Source: Clostridium yunnanense
Lineage (GTDB): Bacteria > Bacillota > Clostridia > Clostridiales > Clostridiaceae
DNA length: 64,000 nt
NCBI RefSeq assembly: GCF_016595795.1
Contig: NZ_JAENHN010000025.1
Span: 8,689 to 72,688, forward strand
Direction of reading: 5' to 3'
Shown here: in pieces, positions 1-8,171 of the stretch
Layout: every line of letters begins with the position of its first letter
Numbering within the stretch: the stretch's first letter is position 1
Notes under the pieces: model-generated
The model's database searches: none
Seen by the model: only the letters and a program-made list of their open reading frames with translations
What the model was told of the DNA's origin: nothing
Program-made: the position numbers and the translations under genes

Positions 1-174
1 CTGTCTTAATTTCCATTTATAGTACCCGGAACGGTTAACTTGCATTAATCTACAAAGATCCTTAAGAGAATATTTAGCTTTTAAGCTATCTATTATTTCG
101 TACTCACATCTTTTGTAGTAACGAATTCCTTTTTTGCACCAACTCCTTTCACTATGTATCCTTTTTTTAATCTT
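1..174 (-). CDS. IS3-family transposase OrfB, N-terminal part (cut by window edge)
   Basis: Read on the minus strand, this frame is open from 174 to the window edge and encodes a segment containing YEIIDSLKAKYSLKDLCRLM followed by QVNRSGYYKWK. That is the usual start of an IS3-family OrfB (DDE integrase), the part before the catalytic domain. It lies in the -1 frame relative to OrfA and has no start codon of its own with a good ribosome binding site, so it is expected to be made as an OrfAB fusion by -1 frameshifting. The catalytic DDE residues and the far end of the element lie outside the window, so I cannot tell whether the element is intact. Confidence 0.8.
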
Positions 175-467
175 TCAATTTCGATTTCTTGCTTTGCTAC
201 AATTAAACGAAGTCGGTCGAGTTCATTCATTGATTTGTTTGTATGCAATGCAGCAAACTTATTCCCTGGCTTCTTTTTGTTTTCTAAACCAGCTTCGCCG
301 TCGTTTAAGTATTTGTGAATCCAAGTTGCAATCATACCACTTGAAATTCCTTCTTCCTTTGCTAGAGTTGGTCGGCCTATGCCTTCATCAAAATATTTAC
401 GAACAATACGGAGTTTTTCTTCCTTAGTCCATGTTCTATTTGAACCACCTTTTGTTCTACTCATCAT
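93..467 (-). CDS. IS3-family transposase OrfA (helix-turn-helix protein)
   Basis: This is a ~124-residue OrfA. The N-terminal helix-turn-helix (WTKEEKLRIVRKYFDEG, then LAKEEGISSGMIATWIHKY) binds the element's ends. A C-terminal leucine-zipper-like stretch (LDRLRLIVAKQEIEIERLKK) serves for dimerisation in this family. I place the start at the ATG at 467 (or 464) because AAGGATG precedes it; the longer open frame to 512 has no such site. OrfB follows in the -1 frame. At 162-168 the minus strand carries a run of seven A in the context TTA-AAA-AAA-GGA, the expected A6/A7 slippery site for the OrfAB transframe transposase. Confidence 0.85.
   Translation of the reverse strand: MMSRTKGGSNRTWTKEEKLRIVRKYFDEGIGRPTLAKEEGISSGMIATWIHKYLNDGEAGLENKKKPGNKFAALHTNKSMNELDRLRLIVAKQEIEIERLKKGYIVKGVGAKKEFVTTKDVSTK
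162..168 (-). other. Probable -1 frameshift slippery run in the IS3 element
   Basis: Seven consecutive A residues on the minus strand sit near the end of OrfA, read TTA AAA AAA GGA in the OrfA frame. Slipping back one base moves ribosomes into the open OrfB frame (AAA AAA AGG ATA). IS3-family elements commonly use such A-runs to make OrfAB. Confidence 0.65.
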
Positions 468-500
468 AATCACATCCTTATATATAAATTCTAACACGAA

Positions 501-534
501 AAAAGTAGACATGCTTTTTTTTATGTCTACTTTT
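501..534. repeat. Inverted repeat at the upstream end of the IS3 element
   Basis: AAAAGTAGACAT (501-512) and ATGTCTACTTTT (523-534) are perfect 12-base arms around a T-rich loop, just upstream of OrfA. This is probably the subterminal region of the insertion sequence. On the minus strand an end beginning TGTAAGATAAAAG at about 542 would fit the TG...CA ends of IS3 elements, but the other end is outside the window and cannot be compared. Confidence 0.5.
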
Positions 535-588
535 ATCTTACAACTTCAGGTGAAATCTAACCATCTGTTTTTTATTAAATCATCATAC

Positions 589-650
589 GAAATTAAGTGG
601 TTATGCACCTTATGCTTTAATGAGCATCTCCTCCACAACCACTTAATTTC
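589..650. repeat. Hairpin-forming dispersed repeat (family 1, copy 1)
   Basis: GAAATTAAGTGGTT (589-602) pairs perfectly with AACCACTTAATTTC (637-650). An inner stem ATGCT/AGCAT lies between them. Read on the minus strand, the motif GCTCATTAAAGCATA followed by CATAACCACTTAATTTC recurs at about 10539-10580 and 11329-11369. The element sits just downstream of the small membrane gene at 677-949, so it may also act as its transcription end. Confidence 0.6.
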
Positions 651-676
651 AATAATATTCTTAAACAAATACTTAA

Positions 677-949
677 TTATCTTACATACATACTCATAAA
701 AAATATTGAAATTGAGGCAATCAAAAAACATATCGCAGGATAAGTTATCTTTTTGCTCCCTTTCTCAAACAGATAAAACCTTATACCCCATAAGATCATA
801 GTTGCACATAGTCCTACCTGTATTGGATAATATGAGTTAAAAATCTCAGATATATAAATGAACTGATAGGTTGTAAGAAGAGTAAGAATTATATTTATGC
901 TCGTAAATACTGCAGCCAAAGGGCTCAATATAGTTATAACTCTTTTCAT
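677..949 (-). CDS. Small hypothetical membrane protein
   Basis: A 90-residue protein that I do not recognise. It is almost entirely hydrophobic and has about three predicted membrane spans: near residues 8-30, 42-60 and 70-87. A short basic loop (EKGSKKI) lies between the last two. A strong AGGAGG site eight bases before the ATG supports it as a real gene. It begins one base after the ligA stop codon, so it is very likely cotranscribed with ligA and translationally coupled to it. No function can be assigned from sequence. Confidence 0.65.
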   Translation of the reverse strand: MKRVITILSPLAAVFTSINIILTLLTTYQFIYISEIFNSYYPIQVGLCATMILWGIRFYLFEKGSKKITYPAICFLIASISIFFMSMYVR

Positions 950-950
950 C

Positions 951-2945
951 TTAGCCTCCTATAAGACCGTTAAAGTCGTCCTCTGATAATATAGCCAATC
1001 CTAATTCTAAAGCCTTGGTATACTTTGAACCAGCATCTTCTCCAACTATAACATAGTCGGTCTTTTTACTAACACTTCCTGAAACTTTTGCTCCTAGTGA
1101 TTCTAATTTTTCTTTTATTTCTGTTCTGCTATATGAAGTTAGAGATCCGGTAACAACAACAGTTTTACCTTCAAAAGGATTTTCCTTGACTTCCGACTCC
1201 TCAAACCTAGGTTTTACACCTAGTGTAAGCAGCTCGTTTATAGTTGTTATAACCTTTTCTTCTGAAAAGAAATCTATTATGCTCTTAGCAACTATACCAC
1301 CTATATCACTAACACTAATAAGATCTTCATAAGTTGCTTTCTCAATGTTTTCTATGTTTTTAAATCTCTTAACAAGATCCTTTGCAGTTTTAACCCCTAC
1401 ATTTGGTATACCTAATGCATATATGAATGAATGAAGCTTACAATCTTTACTTTTTTCCACAGCATTAAGTAAATTTTGAGCCTTTTTATCCCCAAACTTC
1501 TCTAGAGTTAGTAGACCTTCTTTTTCAAGCTTATATAAATCAGTTATAGCTTTTATATCAAGCTTTTCGAATAATTGCTCTGCTGTTTTTTCTGAAAATC
1601 CCTCAATATTCATTGCTTCTCTTGAAGCATAATGAACTATAGTCTTAACCATTTGTGGTTTGCAAGATAAAGTATTATCACAGAAATAATGCGCCCCATT
1701 AAGCATTATGTGACTTCCACAAGCAGGACAAGTAGTTGGAGGTATAATTTCTTTTGTATCTTCATTAAGCTCCCCAGCAACTCCCATTATCTCTGGAATT
1801 ACATCATTAGATCTTCTAACAAATACTTCAGCTCCTATACGTACTCCTTTTCTTCTTACATCGTCCATATTATTAAGCGTGGCCCTCTTTACTGTAACTC
1901 CTGCTAATTCTACTGGTTCTAGCAGTGCAGTTGGACTAACTCTTCCACTTCTTCCTACATTCCATTCTACATCCAATAGCTTTGTTGTTGCTTCTTGTGC
2001 TTCAAACTTAAAAGCAATTGCCCACTTAGGAAACTTAATTGTATATCCAAGCAATTCTCTGGTCCTCATATCATCAATGGCAACAACTGCTCCATCTATA
2101 TCATAATTAAGTTCAAATCTTATATCTTTTATATATTCTATTTCTTTTTCTATCTCCTCCATGTTATGACATATCTTCATATATTCATCCATAGGGAAAC
2201 CTTTTTCTTTTATGAAGTTCATCATTTCCTCATATGTCTTGAAAGGATTTCCTTCTTTATAGCCTACATCATAGAAAAAAGCCGATAGATTTCTTTTTGC
2301 AGTTTCTTTTATATTAAGATTTCTAAGTGCTCCAGCTGCGCCATTTCTTAAATTCTTTAAAGGAACTTCTGATATTTGATTATACTTATCAAAAGCTTCT
2401 TTAGTCATTATTGCTTCGCCGTGAATCTCCAAAACATCATTACAGCTTATCTTAAGAGGAAGAGACTTTATGGTTTTTGTTTGTGCCGTAACATCCTCAC
2501 CTATTTCTCCAGTACCTCTAGTAGCCGCCTTTATAAGAACACCATTGTTATCGTAAGTACAGTTTATGGTTAAACCATCAAACTTTTTTGTAACTATATA
2601 TCTTATAGCTGGAAGTTTATCCTCATGGGTTCTATTATAATCCTCAATAAACTTAATATTTCTATTATTCCACTCTCTAAGTTCATCTACAGTTTGAGCT
2701 TTATCTAAGCTCCATAACCTTGCTTTATGAGTATATTTAGAAAACTCCGCAAGAGCAGTATCTCCAACTCTTTGGCTTGGAGAATATGGAAGTATATAAG
2801 AAGTTTCTTTTTCAAGAGTAACTAATTCATCATATTTTTTATCATAGTCTTTGTCTGATACAGAAGGATTACTTAAAGTATAGTATTCATATGCATACCT
2901 ATTTAGCTCTTCTACTAGCTCATCTATTCTCTTTATTTTATCCAT
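951..2945 (-). CDS. ligA: NAD-dependent DNA ligase LigA
   Basis: Seals nicks in double-stranded DNA using NAD, in replication and repair. The ~664-residue length is normal. In order: N-terminal Ia domain with YDKKYDEL; adenylation domain with the nucleotidyl-lysine motif TKKFDGLTI and [13 protein letters not shown] fold; a four-cysteine zinc finger (CPAC...CDNTLSC); helix-hairpin-helix repeats; and a C-terminal BRCT domain ([11 protein letters not shown]...[15 protein letters not shown]). KKFDG and TRGTG replace the more common KxDG-with-preceding-Glu and TRGDG; from memory this variant is usual in Clostridium. The start is set at the ATG at 2945 with GAGAGGTG upstream; the longer frame to 2960 overlaps that site. 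It follows pcrA by about 110 bases, the common Gram-positive pcrA-ligA pairing. Confidence 0.95.
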   Translation of the reverse strand: MDKIKRIDELVEELNRYAYEYYTLSNPSVSDKDYDKKYDELVTLEKETSYILPYSPSQRVGDTALAEFSKYTHKARLWSLDKAQTVDELREWNNRNIKFIEDYNRTHEDKLPAIRYIVTKKFDGLTINCTYDNNGVLIKAATRGTGEIGEDVTAQTKTIKSLPLKISCNDVLEIHGEAIMTKEAFDKYNQISEVPLKNLRNGAAGALRNLNIKETAKRNLSAFFYDVGYKEGNPFKTYEEMMNFIKEKGFPMDEYMKICHNMEEIEKEIEYIKDIRFELNYDIDGAVVAIDDMRTRELLGYTIKFPKWAIAFKFEAQEATTKLLDVEWNVGRSGRVSPTALLEPVELAGVTVKRATLNNMDDVRRKGVRIGAEVFVRRSNDVIPEIMGVAGELNEDTKEIIPPTTCPACGSHIMLNGAHYFCDNTLSCKPQMVKTIVHYASREAMNIEGFSEKTAEQLFEKLDIKAITDLYKLEKEGLLTLEKFGDKKAQNLLNAVEKSKDCKLHSFIYALGIPNVGVKTAKDLVKRFKNIENIEKATYEDLISVSDIGGIVAKSIIDFFSEEKVITTINELLTLGVKPRFEESEVKENPFEGKTVVVTGSLTSYSRTEIKEKLESLGAKVSGSVSKKTDYVIVGEDAGSKYTKALELGLAILSEDDFNGLIGG

Positions 2946-3055
2946 GTAAGCACCTCTCAATCTAACTGAGCTTTAAATTATAGGATTCTCTCGTTCAAAA
3001 TTAATATCCTACAATCAAAAATTTATCTCATATTTAAATAACTTTTCAACTATTC

Positions 3056-5359
3056 TTATAAAAGTTCTAAAGGAGCGAAACTTAATAATAAAGTTTTTAA
3101 ACCTTGGCTATCAAAAGCTATTGTAAGCTTAAGATCGTCACCTTCATTTATTGTTTTTATAATAGTTCCTATTCCAAACTTAGGATGCCTTATCTTTCTT
3201 CCCATAGTAGCTTCATTCTTTGTTAGCAAGCCCCCTGAGCTGCTATCTAGTGTTTCCTTTAATTTTCTAGCTGCATCAAGCATTGTTTCCTTTGAGCCGC
3301 CTCTATTTGAAGAATTGTTATTGCTATAATCACTTCTTAAGCTATGAGGATTTCTGTTAAAATCCCTTCCTCCATAGCTTGGTGAAGCCATCATTGAACT
3401 TCTTGTAGAAAGCCCTGCACTTGTATTACCTTTTACAAAATCCTTCAATTCTTTAGGAATCTCAGCTATAAAATCAGATTGCGGATATGCCACAGTTCTT
3501 CCGAAAACTTTTCTAACTTCTGCTGAAGTCATATAAAGCACATTTCTAGCTCTAGTTATTCCAACATAACATAACCTTCTTGATTCTTCCATTTCACTTT
3601 CTGAATCAAAAGATGCTGTACCCGGGAATATTCCATTTTCCATCCCAACCATAAATACTACTGGGAACTCTAACCCCTTTGCTGAGTGTACAGTCATCAT
3701 AACCAAAGTGTCTGCATTTTCATCCATATTATCTACATCCTGAACTAATGCAACCTTTTCCAAAAATGCACTAAGAGATTTATCTTCTTCATTGCTCTTT
3801 TCAAAATCTACTGCTGCTGAAACTAATTCTTTTAAGTTTTCAACTCTGCTTTGATCTTCTGGCTCCTTAGAATCCTTAAGTTCTTTCATATATCCACTTT
3901 TATCTAAAATATATTCTATAAGCATTGAAACAGGAATCTGCTCAGACATATCCATTAAGTTTTCCATAAGATCTGTAAACTTTCTTATTGAGGATATATT
4001 TCTAGGTGATAAAGTTGATATATTTTCACAGTCTAGCAGAGAATTATAAAGACTATCATCAAACTCATTTGCAAAATCCATAACTTTAGATACAGTTGCA
4101 TCACCTATATTTCTCTTAGGTACATTTACTATTCTTCTAAGACTTATTGAATCAGCTGGATTATTTATTACTTTAAGGTATCCCATTATATCTTTGATTT
4201 CTTTTCTATCGTAGAACTTAAGTCCTCCAATTATTCTATATGGAATATCTCTTTTGATAAAGCAATCTTCAAATATACGTGATTGAGCATTGGTTCTATA
4301 TAAAATAGCAAAATCTTTATATTTTAAGTCTTTCTCTTCCATGAATTTCTTTATCTCTGAAGCTATAAATTGAGCTTCGTCATTATCAGAAAATGCTCTG
4401 TAAATTCTAATTTTTTCTCCATTTTCTGCTTCAGTTCTAAGTACTTTTGATTTTCTATTACTATTAAACTTAATGACATTGTTTGCAGCATCAAGTATAT
4501 TAGCTTTTGATCTATAATTTTGTTCTAGTTTTACAACCTTAGCACCTGGATAATCTTTTTCGAAGTCTAATATATTTCTTATATCAGCACCTCTCCAAGC
4601 ATAAATACACTGATCATCATCACCAACTACACATATGTTTTTATGTTTTGAAGCTAGAAGCTTTACAAACTCATACTGACATCTGTTAGTATCCTGATAC
4701 TCATCTATCATTACATATTTAAATTTATTTTGATAAAAATCAAGTACTTCAGGATTGTTCTGAAATAACTCAACAGTTTTAAAAATTAGATCATCAAAGT
4801 CTAAAGCATTGTTATCTTTTAGCCTTTTTTGGTACATTATATATAAATCTGCAATTTTATTTCCTCGGAAATCACTCTCATTTTGTCTTTTATATTGAGC
4901 TGGAGTAATTAAGTTATCTTTTGCTTTACCAATCTTCGATATAACTTCTTGTTCTGTGATGTCTTTATCATTTATATTAAGTTGCTTAATACATTCTTTC
5001 ACTAAAGCTTTTTGATCATAACTATCATATATGGTAAAGTCTTTTTTATAACCAAGCTTTTCTATCTCGCGTCTTAATATCTTTACACAAGATGAGTGAA
5101 ATGTTGAAATCCACATACTATCTGCTCTATCTCCGATTAAGGATTTAACTCTTTCTCTCATTTCTTGAGCAGCTTTGTTAGTAAAAGTTATAGCCAAAAT
5201 ATTATATGGTTGTATAGCTTTTTCCTCTAACATATATGCTATTCTATAAGTTAAAACCCTCGTCTTACCAGAGCCTGCACCTGCAAGTATAAGTAACTGT
5301 CCATCTACAGTAGTAGCTGCTTCATATTGTTCCTTATTCAAAAGATTTTTCAAATCCAT
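3056..5359 (-). CDS. pcrA: ATP-dependent DNA helicase PcrA (UvrD/Rep family)
   Basis: A 3'-5' superfamily 1A helicase of repair and plasmid-type replication. Its 767 residues carry all the expected motifs: Q motif with LNKEQYEAA, Walker A GAGSGKTRVL, motif Ia TFTNKAAQEMRER, Walker B DEYQDTN, motif III VVGDDDQCIYAWRGAD, motif IV LEQNYRS, motif V VHSAKGLEFPVV and motif VI YVGITRAR. The C-terminal tail (RHPKFGIGTI...LTIAFDSQG) is the Tudor-like domain that contacts RNA polymerase in PcrA. A strong AAGGAGTG precedes the ATG. The upstream region contains several hairpins (see 5497-5573 and 5828-5910), so expression may be attenuated. Confidence 0.96.
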   Translation of the reverse strand: MDLKNLLNKEQYEAATTVDGQLLILAGAGSGKTRVLTYRIAYMLEEKAIQPYNILAITFTNKAAQEMRERVKSLIGDRADSMWISTFHSSCVKILRREIEKLGYKKDFTIYDSYDQKALVKECIKQLNINDKDITEQEVISKIGKAKDNLITPAQYKRQNESDFRGNKIADLYIMYQKRLKDNNALDFDDLIFKTVELFQNNPEVLDFYQNKFKYVMIDEYQDTNRCQYEFVKLLASKHKNICVVGDDDQCIYAWRGADIRNILDFEKDYPGAKVVKLEQNYRSKANILDAANNVIKFNSNRKSKVLRTEAENGEKIRIYRAFSDNDEAQFIASEIKKFMEEKDLKYKDFAILYRTNAQSRIFEDCFIKRDIPYRIIGGLKFYDRKEIKDIMGYLKVINNPADSISLRRIVNVPKRNIGDATVSKVMDFANEFDDSLYNSLLDCENISTLSPRNISSIRKFTDLMENLMDMSEQIPVSMLIEYILDKSGYMKELKDSKEPEDQSRVENLKELVSAAVDFEKSNEEDKSLSAFLEKVALVQDVDNMDENADTLVMMTVHSAKGLEFPVVFMVGMENGIFPGTASFDSESEMEESRRLCYVGITRARNVLYMTSAEVRKVFGRTVAYPQSDFIAEIPKELKDFVKGNTSAGLSTRSSMMASPSYGGRDFNRNPHSLRSDYSNNNSSNRGGSKETMLDAARKLKETLDSSSGGLLTKNEATMGRKIRHPKFGIGTIIKTINEGDDLKLTIAFDSQGLKTLLLSFAPLELL

Positions 5360-5496
5360 ATAATCACTCCTTAAATATTAAAAATCGTTTAGGTTATAAC
5401 CCCTTGATTTTCCCTGCATCTTACCCTCTAATCTTATGTGATTAAAAATTGACGGTATAATCAACTTTCGTTTTGTTTCCAGCTAAAAGTTATAGC

Positions 5497-5542
5497 AAAA
5501 CTATAACATCTATAAGTTTCACCACCAAGATGTTATAGTTTT
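5497..5542. repeat. Perfect inverted repeat in the pcrA leader
   Basis: AAAACTATAACATCT (5497-5511) and AGATGTTATAGTTTT (5528-5542) are perfect 15-base arms around a 16-base loop, about 140 bases before pcrA. The arms end in A/T runs on either strand, so it could act as a weak bidirectional terminator or an attenuator. Confidence 0.6.
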
Positions 5543-5550
5543 ACAAATGC

Positions 5551-5573
5551 AAAAAGAGGAATATTATTCCTCT
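5551..5573 (-). terminator. Terminator-like hairpin upstream of pcrA
   Basis: The palindrome AGAGGAATATTATTCCTCT (5555-5573) is followed on the minus strand by five T residues. It would stop minus-strand transcripts coming from about 5.6-6.0 kb before they reach pcrA. Confidence 0.6.
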
Positions 5574-5646
5574 CTTTATTATAGTCAAGTATGGTTATAT
5601 TATATCATAATTATCACTGTTATTGGTATATAAAGATATACCATTT

Positions 5647-5671
5647 AAAGATGTACCACTTCGCTCCGAAA
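5647..5671. repeat. Short repeat shared with the 33.66 kb palindrome
   Basis: AAAGATGTACCA-C-TTCG-CT-CCGAAA here matches AAAGATGTACCA-G-TTCG-AA-CCGAAA at 33656-33680, differing at three bases. At 33.66 kb the motif is one arm of a long palindrome; here I see no second arm, so this may be a decayed half. Confidence 0.5.
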
Positions 5672-5827
5672 TCAAGTTGTGTAAGTCATTAGAATTTTTC
5701 AGATATACTTTATACATAAATAACAACTTAATGATATATACTATATATTGATTTATATTCAAAATGCAATTTTCCCGTAGCTACATGATTTATTTCTTGC
5801 ATACATATTGTTACACAAATAAAAAAA

Positions 5828-5910
5828 ATCGCTTAAGCGACCTTCTTAAGTGAGCTTTTTTACGCATCTGCTTTTCCGAATGTGTATGAGAAAAATCTGG
5901 CAGGAGAATA
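5828..5910. repeat. Structured dispersed repeat (family 2, copy A)
   Basis: First stem CGCTTAAG (5829-5836) with CTTAAGTG (5844-5851), then a T6 run, then CGCATCTGC and a second stem TTTTCC...GAAAAA, then GGCAGGAGAATAA. The same layout recurs at 12853-12932 and 17616-17697 with compensatory changes in the stems. All three copies have the same orientation and lie upstream of minus-strand genes. On the minus strand the first stem is followed by T8, giving a leader-plus-terminator layout. Confidence 0.6.
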
Positions 5911-6000
5911 AGTTCTACTTTTTTATTATTTAATCTATATTATGTCTTAAGTCTGTTGGTATAACTAGCCACAGATCTCATTGAATTATAATTTTATAAA

Positions 6001-6037
6001 AAATAAAAAAACGCAACCCTTGGGGCTAGGTTGCGCT
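6001..6037 (-). terminator. Rho-independent terminator after the RsuA-type gene
   Basis: GCGCAACC/GGTTGCGT stem (6011-6037) followed on the minus strand by TTTTTTATTTTTT. It ends the transcript of the pseudouridine synthase gene about 150 bases downstream of its stop codon. Confidence 0.85.
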
Positions 6038-6188
6038 TCAGCAATAAGCAATAAATAAAAAGGGGGCTATTTATTCCTTTTATTTATCCTTGCAGAATTA
6101 TTATATATAATTGTTTTTTAAAATGCAAGTCTATTTTGAAAAAAATATTGTAAATAATATATTACTATGAATGAAAAAAATTCATATT

Positions 6189-6905
6189 TTAGCAATTTAT
6201 TAACACATTTAACTCTTCTTCTGTCAATTCTCTATATTCGCCTTCCTCTAAACTTTCATCCAATGGTAAGTTTCCAAACTTTATTCTTCTAAGATATACT
6301 ACCTTTTTTCCTACTGCTTCAAACATTCTTTTAACTTGATGATACTTTCCTTCTTGCACAGTAACCAAAACCTTAGAGCCTTCTTCTGTAGCTTCCTGTA
6401 TCTCAAGCTTAGCACTCATACATTCATAGCCGTCATCAAGTACTATACCTTTTTCAAAAGCTTTTATATCTTGTTCATTAACAGCTTTATCGATTTCAGC
6501 GTAATATACCTTATCAACATGCCATTTAGGGGATATCAGTTTGTGGTTTAGCTCCCCATCGTTAGTTATAAGTAATAACCCTACAGTATCTTTATCAAGT
6601 CTTCCTACCGGAAAAGGTTCAAAAACCTGATGTTCATGATAAAGAAGATCAATAACAGTTTCATCCCTATTATCAAAAGTCGCAGAGATTACACCATCTG
6701 GCTTGTTCATCATTAAATATATGTATTTTCTATAGAATATTTCTTCACCATTAATAACTATCTTAGATTTTTCTGGATCTAATTGTAATCCATTGTCCTT
6801 AACAACCTTATCATCTACAACCACTCCACCAGCTTTTACTAACGCCTTTATCTCTTTTCTTGAACCATAACCTAAATTTGAAAGAATTTTATCAAGTCTC
6901 TCCAA
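6189..6905 (-). CDS. RsuA-family 16S rRNA pseudouridine synthase
   Basis: Converts a uridine to pseudouridine in rRNA; RsuA itself acts on 16S U516. The 238 residues contain an N-terminal S4 RNA-binding domain (RLDKILSNLGYGSRKEIKALVKAGGVVVDD) and the catalytic pseudouridine synthase domain with the family motif PVGRLDKDTVGLLLITNDGE, whose Asp is the nucleophile. Further on, KVYYAEI and QVKRMFEAVGKKVVYLRRIKFG also fit the RsuA/RluB/E/F group. The start is TTG, with AAGGAGTG seven bases upstream. Which uridine is modified cannot be read from sequence. It is monocistronic, with its own terminator. Confidence 0.9.
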   Translation of the reverse strand: MERLDKILSNLGYGSRKEIKALVKAGGVVVDDKVVKDNGLQLDPEKSKIVINGEEIFYRKYIYLMMNKPDGVISATFDNRDETVIDLLYHEHQVFEPFPVGRLDKDTVGLLLITNDGELNHKLISPKWHVDKVYYAEIDKAVNEQDIKAFEKGIVLDDGYECMSAKLEIQEATEEGSKVLVTVQEGKYHQVKRMFEAVGKKVVYLRRIKFGNLPLDESLEEGEYRELTEEELNVLINC

Positions 6906-6950
6906 AATAACACTCCTTTTTAAATATATTGCAATTGGCTAACTTAAAAG

Positions 6951-6973
6951 ACTGCACTCAAAAGTACAGCCTT
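6951..6973 (-). terminator. Terminator of the lytic transglycosylase gene
   Basis: Minus-strand stem GGCTGTACT / AGTGCAGTC (with two G-U pairs) and a TTTG loop, followed by CTTTT, just after the stop codon. Confidence 0.7.
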
Positions 6974-6977
6974 CTTA

Positions 6978-7733
6978 TTATACACCATTTTTAAAATAAT
7001 TCATTACCTTACCTACATAATGTACTGTTTCACGAGGCATTTTATATATTTCACTTGGTGAACCTACACCTCTTCTTTGCATAGTTCCCGGACCACCATT
7101 ATATGCAGCTAAAGCCATTTCTGTATTTCCATTATACTTATCCAAATATCCTTTTAGAAGCTTAGTACCACCGTTTATATTCTGCTCTATATTAAAAGGA
7201 TCTGTAATTCCTAATGATTTAAAGTTTGCAGGCATAATCTGCATGATACCTGTAGCTCCAGCACTTGAAACAGAATAAGGATTAAATCCAGACTCTTGTT
7301 TTATTATAGATCTTATCAAATCTTGATTAACTCCATATTTTTGAGAGGCTGATGCTATAGCATTATCAATTCTAGCCATATCACTTCCACTTGTACTTGA
7401 ACTTTTAGAGGTTAACTTTAAAACTGCATTTGAATAAGGATTTAACTTATTTAAATCCAGCTGCTTATCACCATCATAGCTATCAAGAGAAGTTTGCCCT
7501 AATTTACTAAGATCAGTTCCAGCTAAAACATTTTGATCTACTGTGGTGCCATCATCAGATGATCCCCCGCCAGTTAAAGCGCTTAATATATTACTCCCAC
7601 TGTTATCCTCTGTCAGATTTTTCATAAGACTTTCCATAACCATATCAAAAGCTGGAGAATCGCCCATGGCCTGCTTCATATATGTAGAAAGCATCTGAAT
7701 TCCTAACATCTGTTCTGTTTTATCTATTTTCAT
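6978..7733 (-). CDS. Lytic transglycosylase (SLT/MltE-like goose-lysozyme fold)
   Basis: Cleaves peptidoglycan glycan strands between MurNAc and GlcNAc, leaving 1,6-anhydro ends. The C-terminal half (about residues 130-250) is a transglycosylase SLT domain: catalytic Glu in IIKQESGFNPYSVS, then SAGATGIMQIMP, and the AYNGGPG motif. The N-terminal ~125 residues are Ser/Gly/Asp-rich and low-complexity, with no signal peptide or membrane segment. The export route is therefore unclear; related signal-less SLT proteins in Firmicutes are often linked to flagella or released by other routes. An AGGATGTGA ribosome site precedes the ATG. It is monocistronic. Confidence 0.88.
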   Translation of the reverse strand: MKIDKTEQMLGIQMLSTYMKQAMGDSPAFDMVMESLMKNLTEDNSGSNILSALTGGGSSDDGTTVDQNVLAGTDLSKLGQTSLDSYDGDKQLDLNKLNPYSNAVLKLTSKSSSTSGSDMARIDNAIASASQKYGVNQDLIRSIIKQESGFNPYSVSSAGATGIMQIMPANFKSLGITDPFNIEQNINGGTKLLKGYLDKYNGNTEMALAAYNGGPGTMQRRGVGSPSEIYKMPRETVHYVGKVMNYFKNGV

Positions 7734-8171
7734 TAACTCACATCCTAAAGCTTAATTATACAACCAGTTTATATGTAAAAATTTTATGATAAAAACAAAA
7801 ATATCCATCCTTCTTATTATCGCTATAATTATTTTATCACTTTAGAGATTTAATTGTATATTTATTATTTTTTATTTACTTTTGCAATAGCACTAGTATT
7901 TAATATAGTTCTACTTTCATTTATATTATTCACTTTTAATTCACAGTTATTCTTAATAAAGTATTCCTATATCGAAACTTAAGTTATACTTGTTCAATAA
8001 TCCCTCACCTGTGTTTTTTAGTATTTATAAATTAATATTTGAGCATAAGACTTATATATTTTTTATATTTAATCAATATGTTTATAACAAGTTAGTTGCG
8101 ATTATAATATCTATAAAGCTAAACAAATAAAGCTGCTATCAAAATCAAATGATAGCAGCCTCAATTAAATT
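7734..8171. other. Non-coding stretch, AT-rich
   Basis: About 440 bases between the lytic transglycosylase and the repeat protein. Apart from the terminator at 8131-8162 I see no gene or clear signal. Confidence 0.6.
8131..8162 (-). terminator. Terminator of the triple-tyrosine repeat gene
   Basis: GGCTGCTATCATTTGATTTTGATAGCAGC on the minus strand gives a GCTGCTATCA/TGATAGCAGC stem, followed by TTTATTTG. It lies just past the stop codon at 8172. Confidence 0.8.

Larger units (their letters stand above)
5360..6188. other. Non-coding stretch between rsuA-type gene and pcrA
   Basis: About 830 bases with no convincing gene. It holds the rsuA terminator (6001-6037), an A/T-rich inverted repeat near 6050-6088, structured repeat copy A (5828-5910), a short motif shared with 33656-33680 (5647-5671), and two hairpins close to pcrA. 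Confidence 0.7.

Noticed and set aside
951-2945. LigA motif changes (KKFDG, TRGTG) as a sign of a non-functional or unusual ligase
   Set aside because: From memory these substitutions are common in Clostridium LigA, and all other domains are intact.
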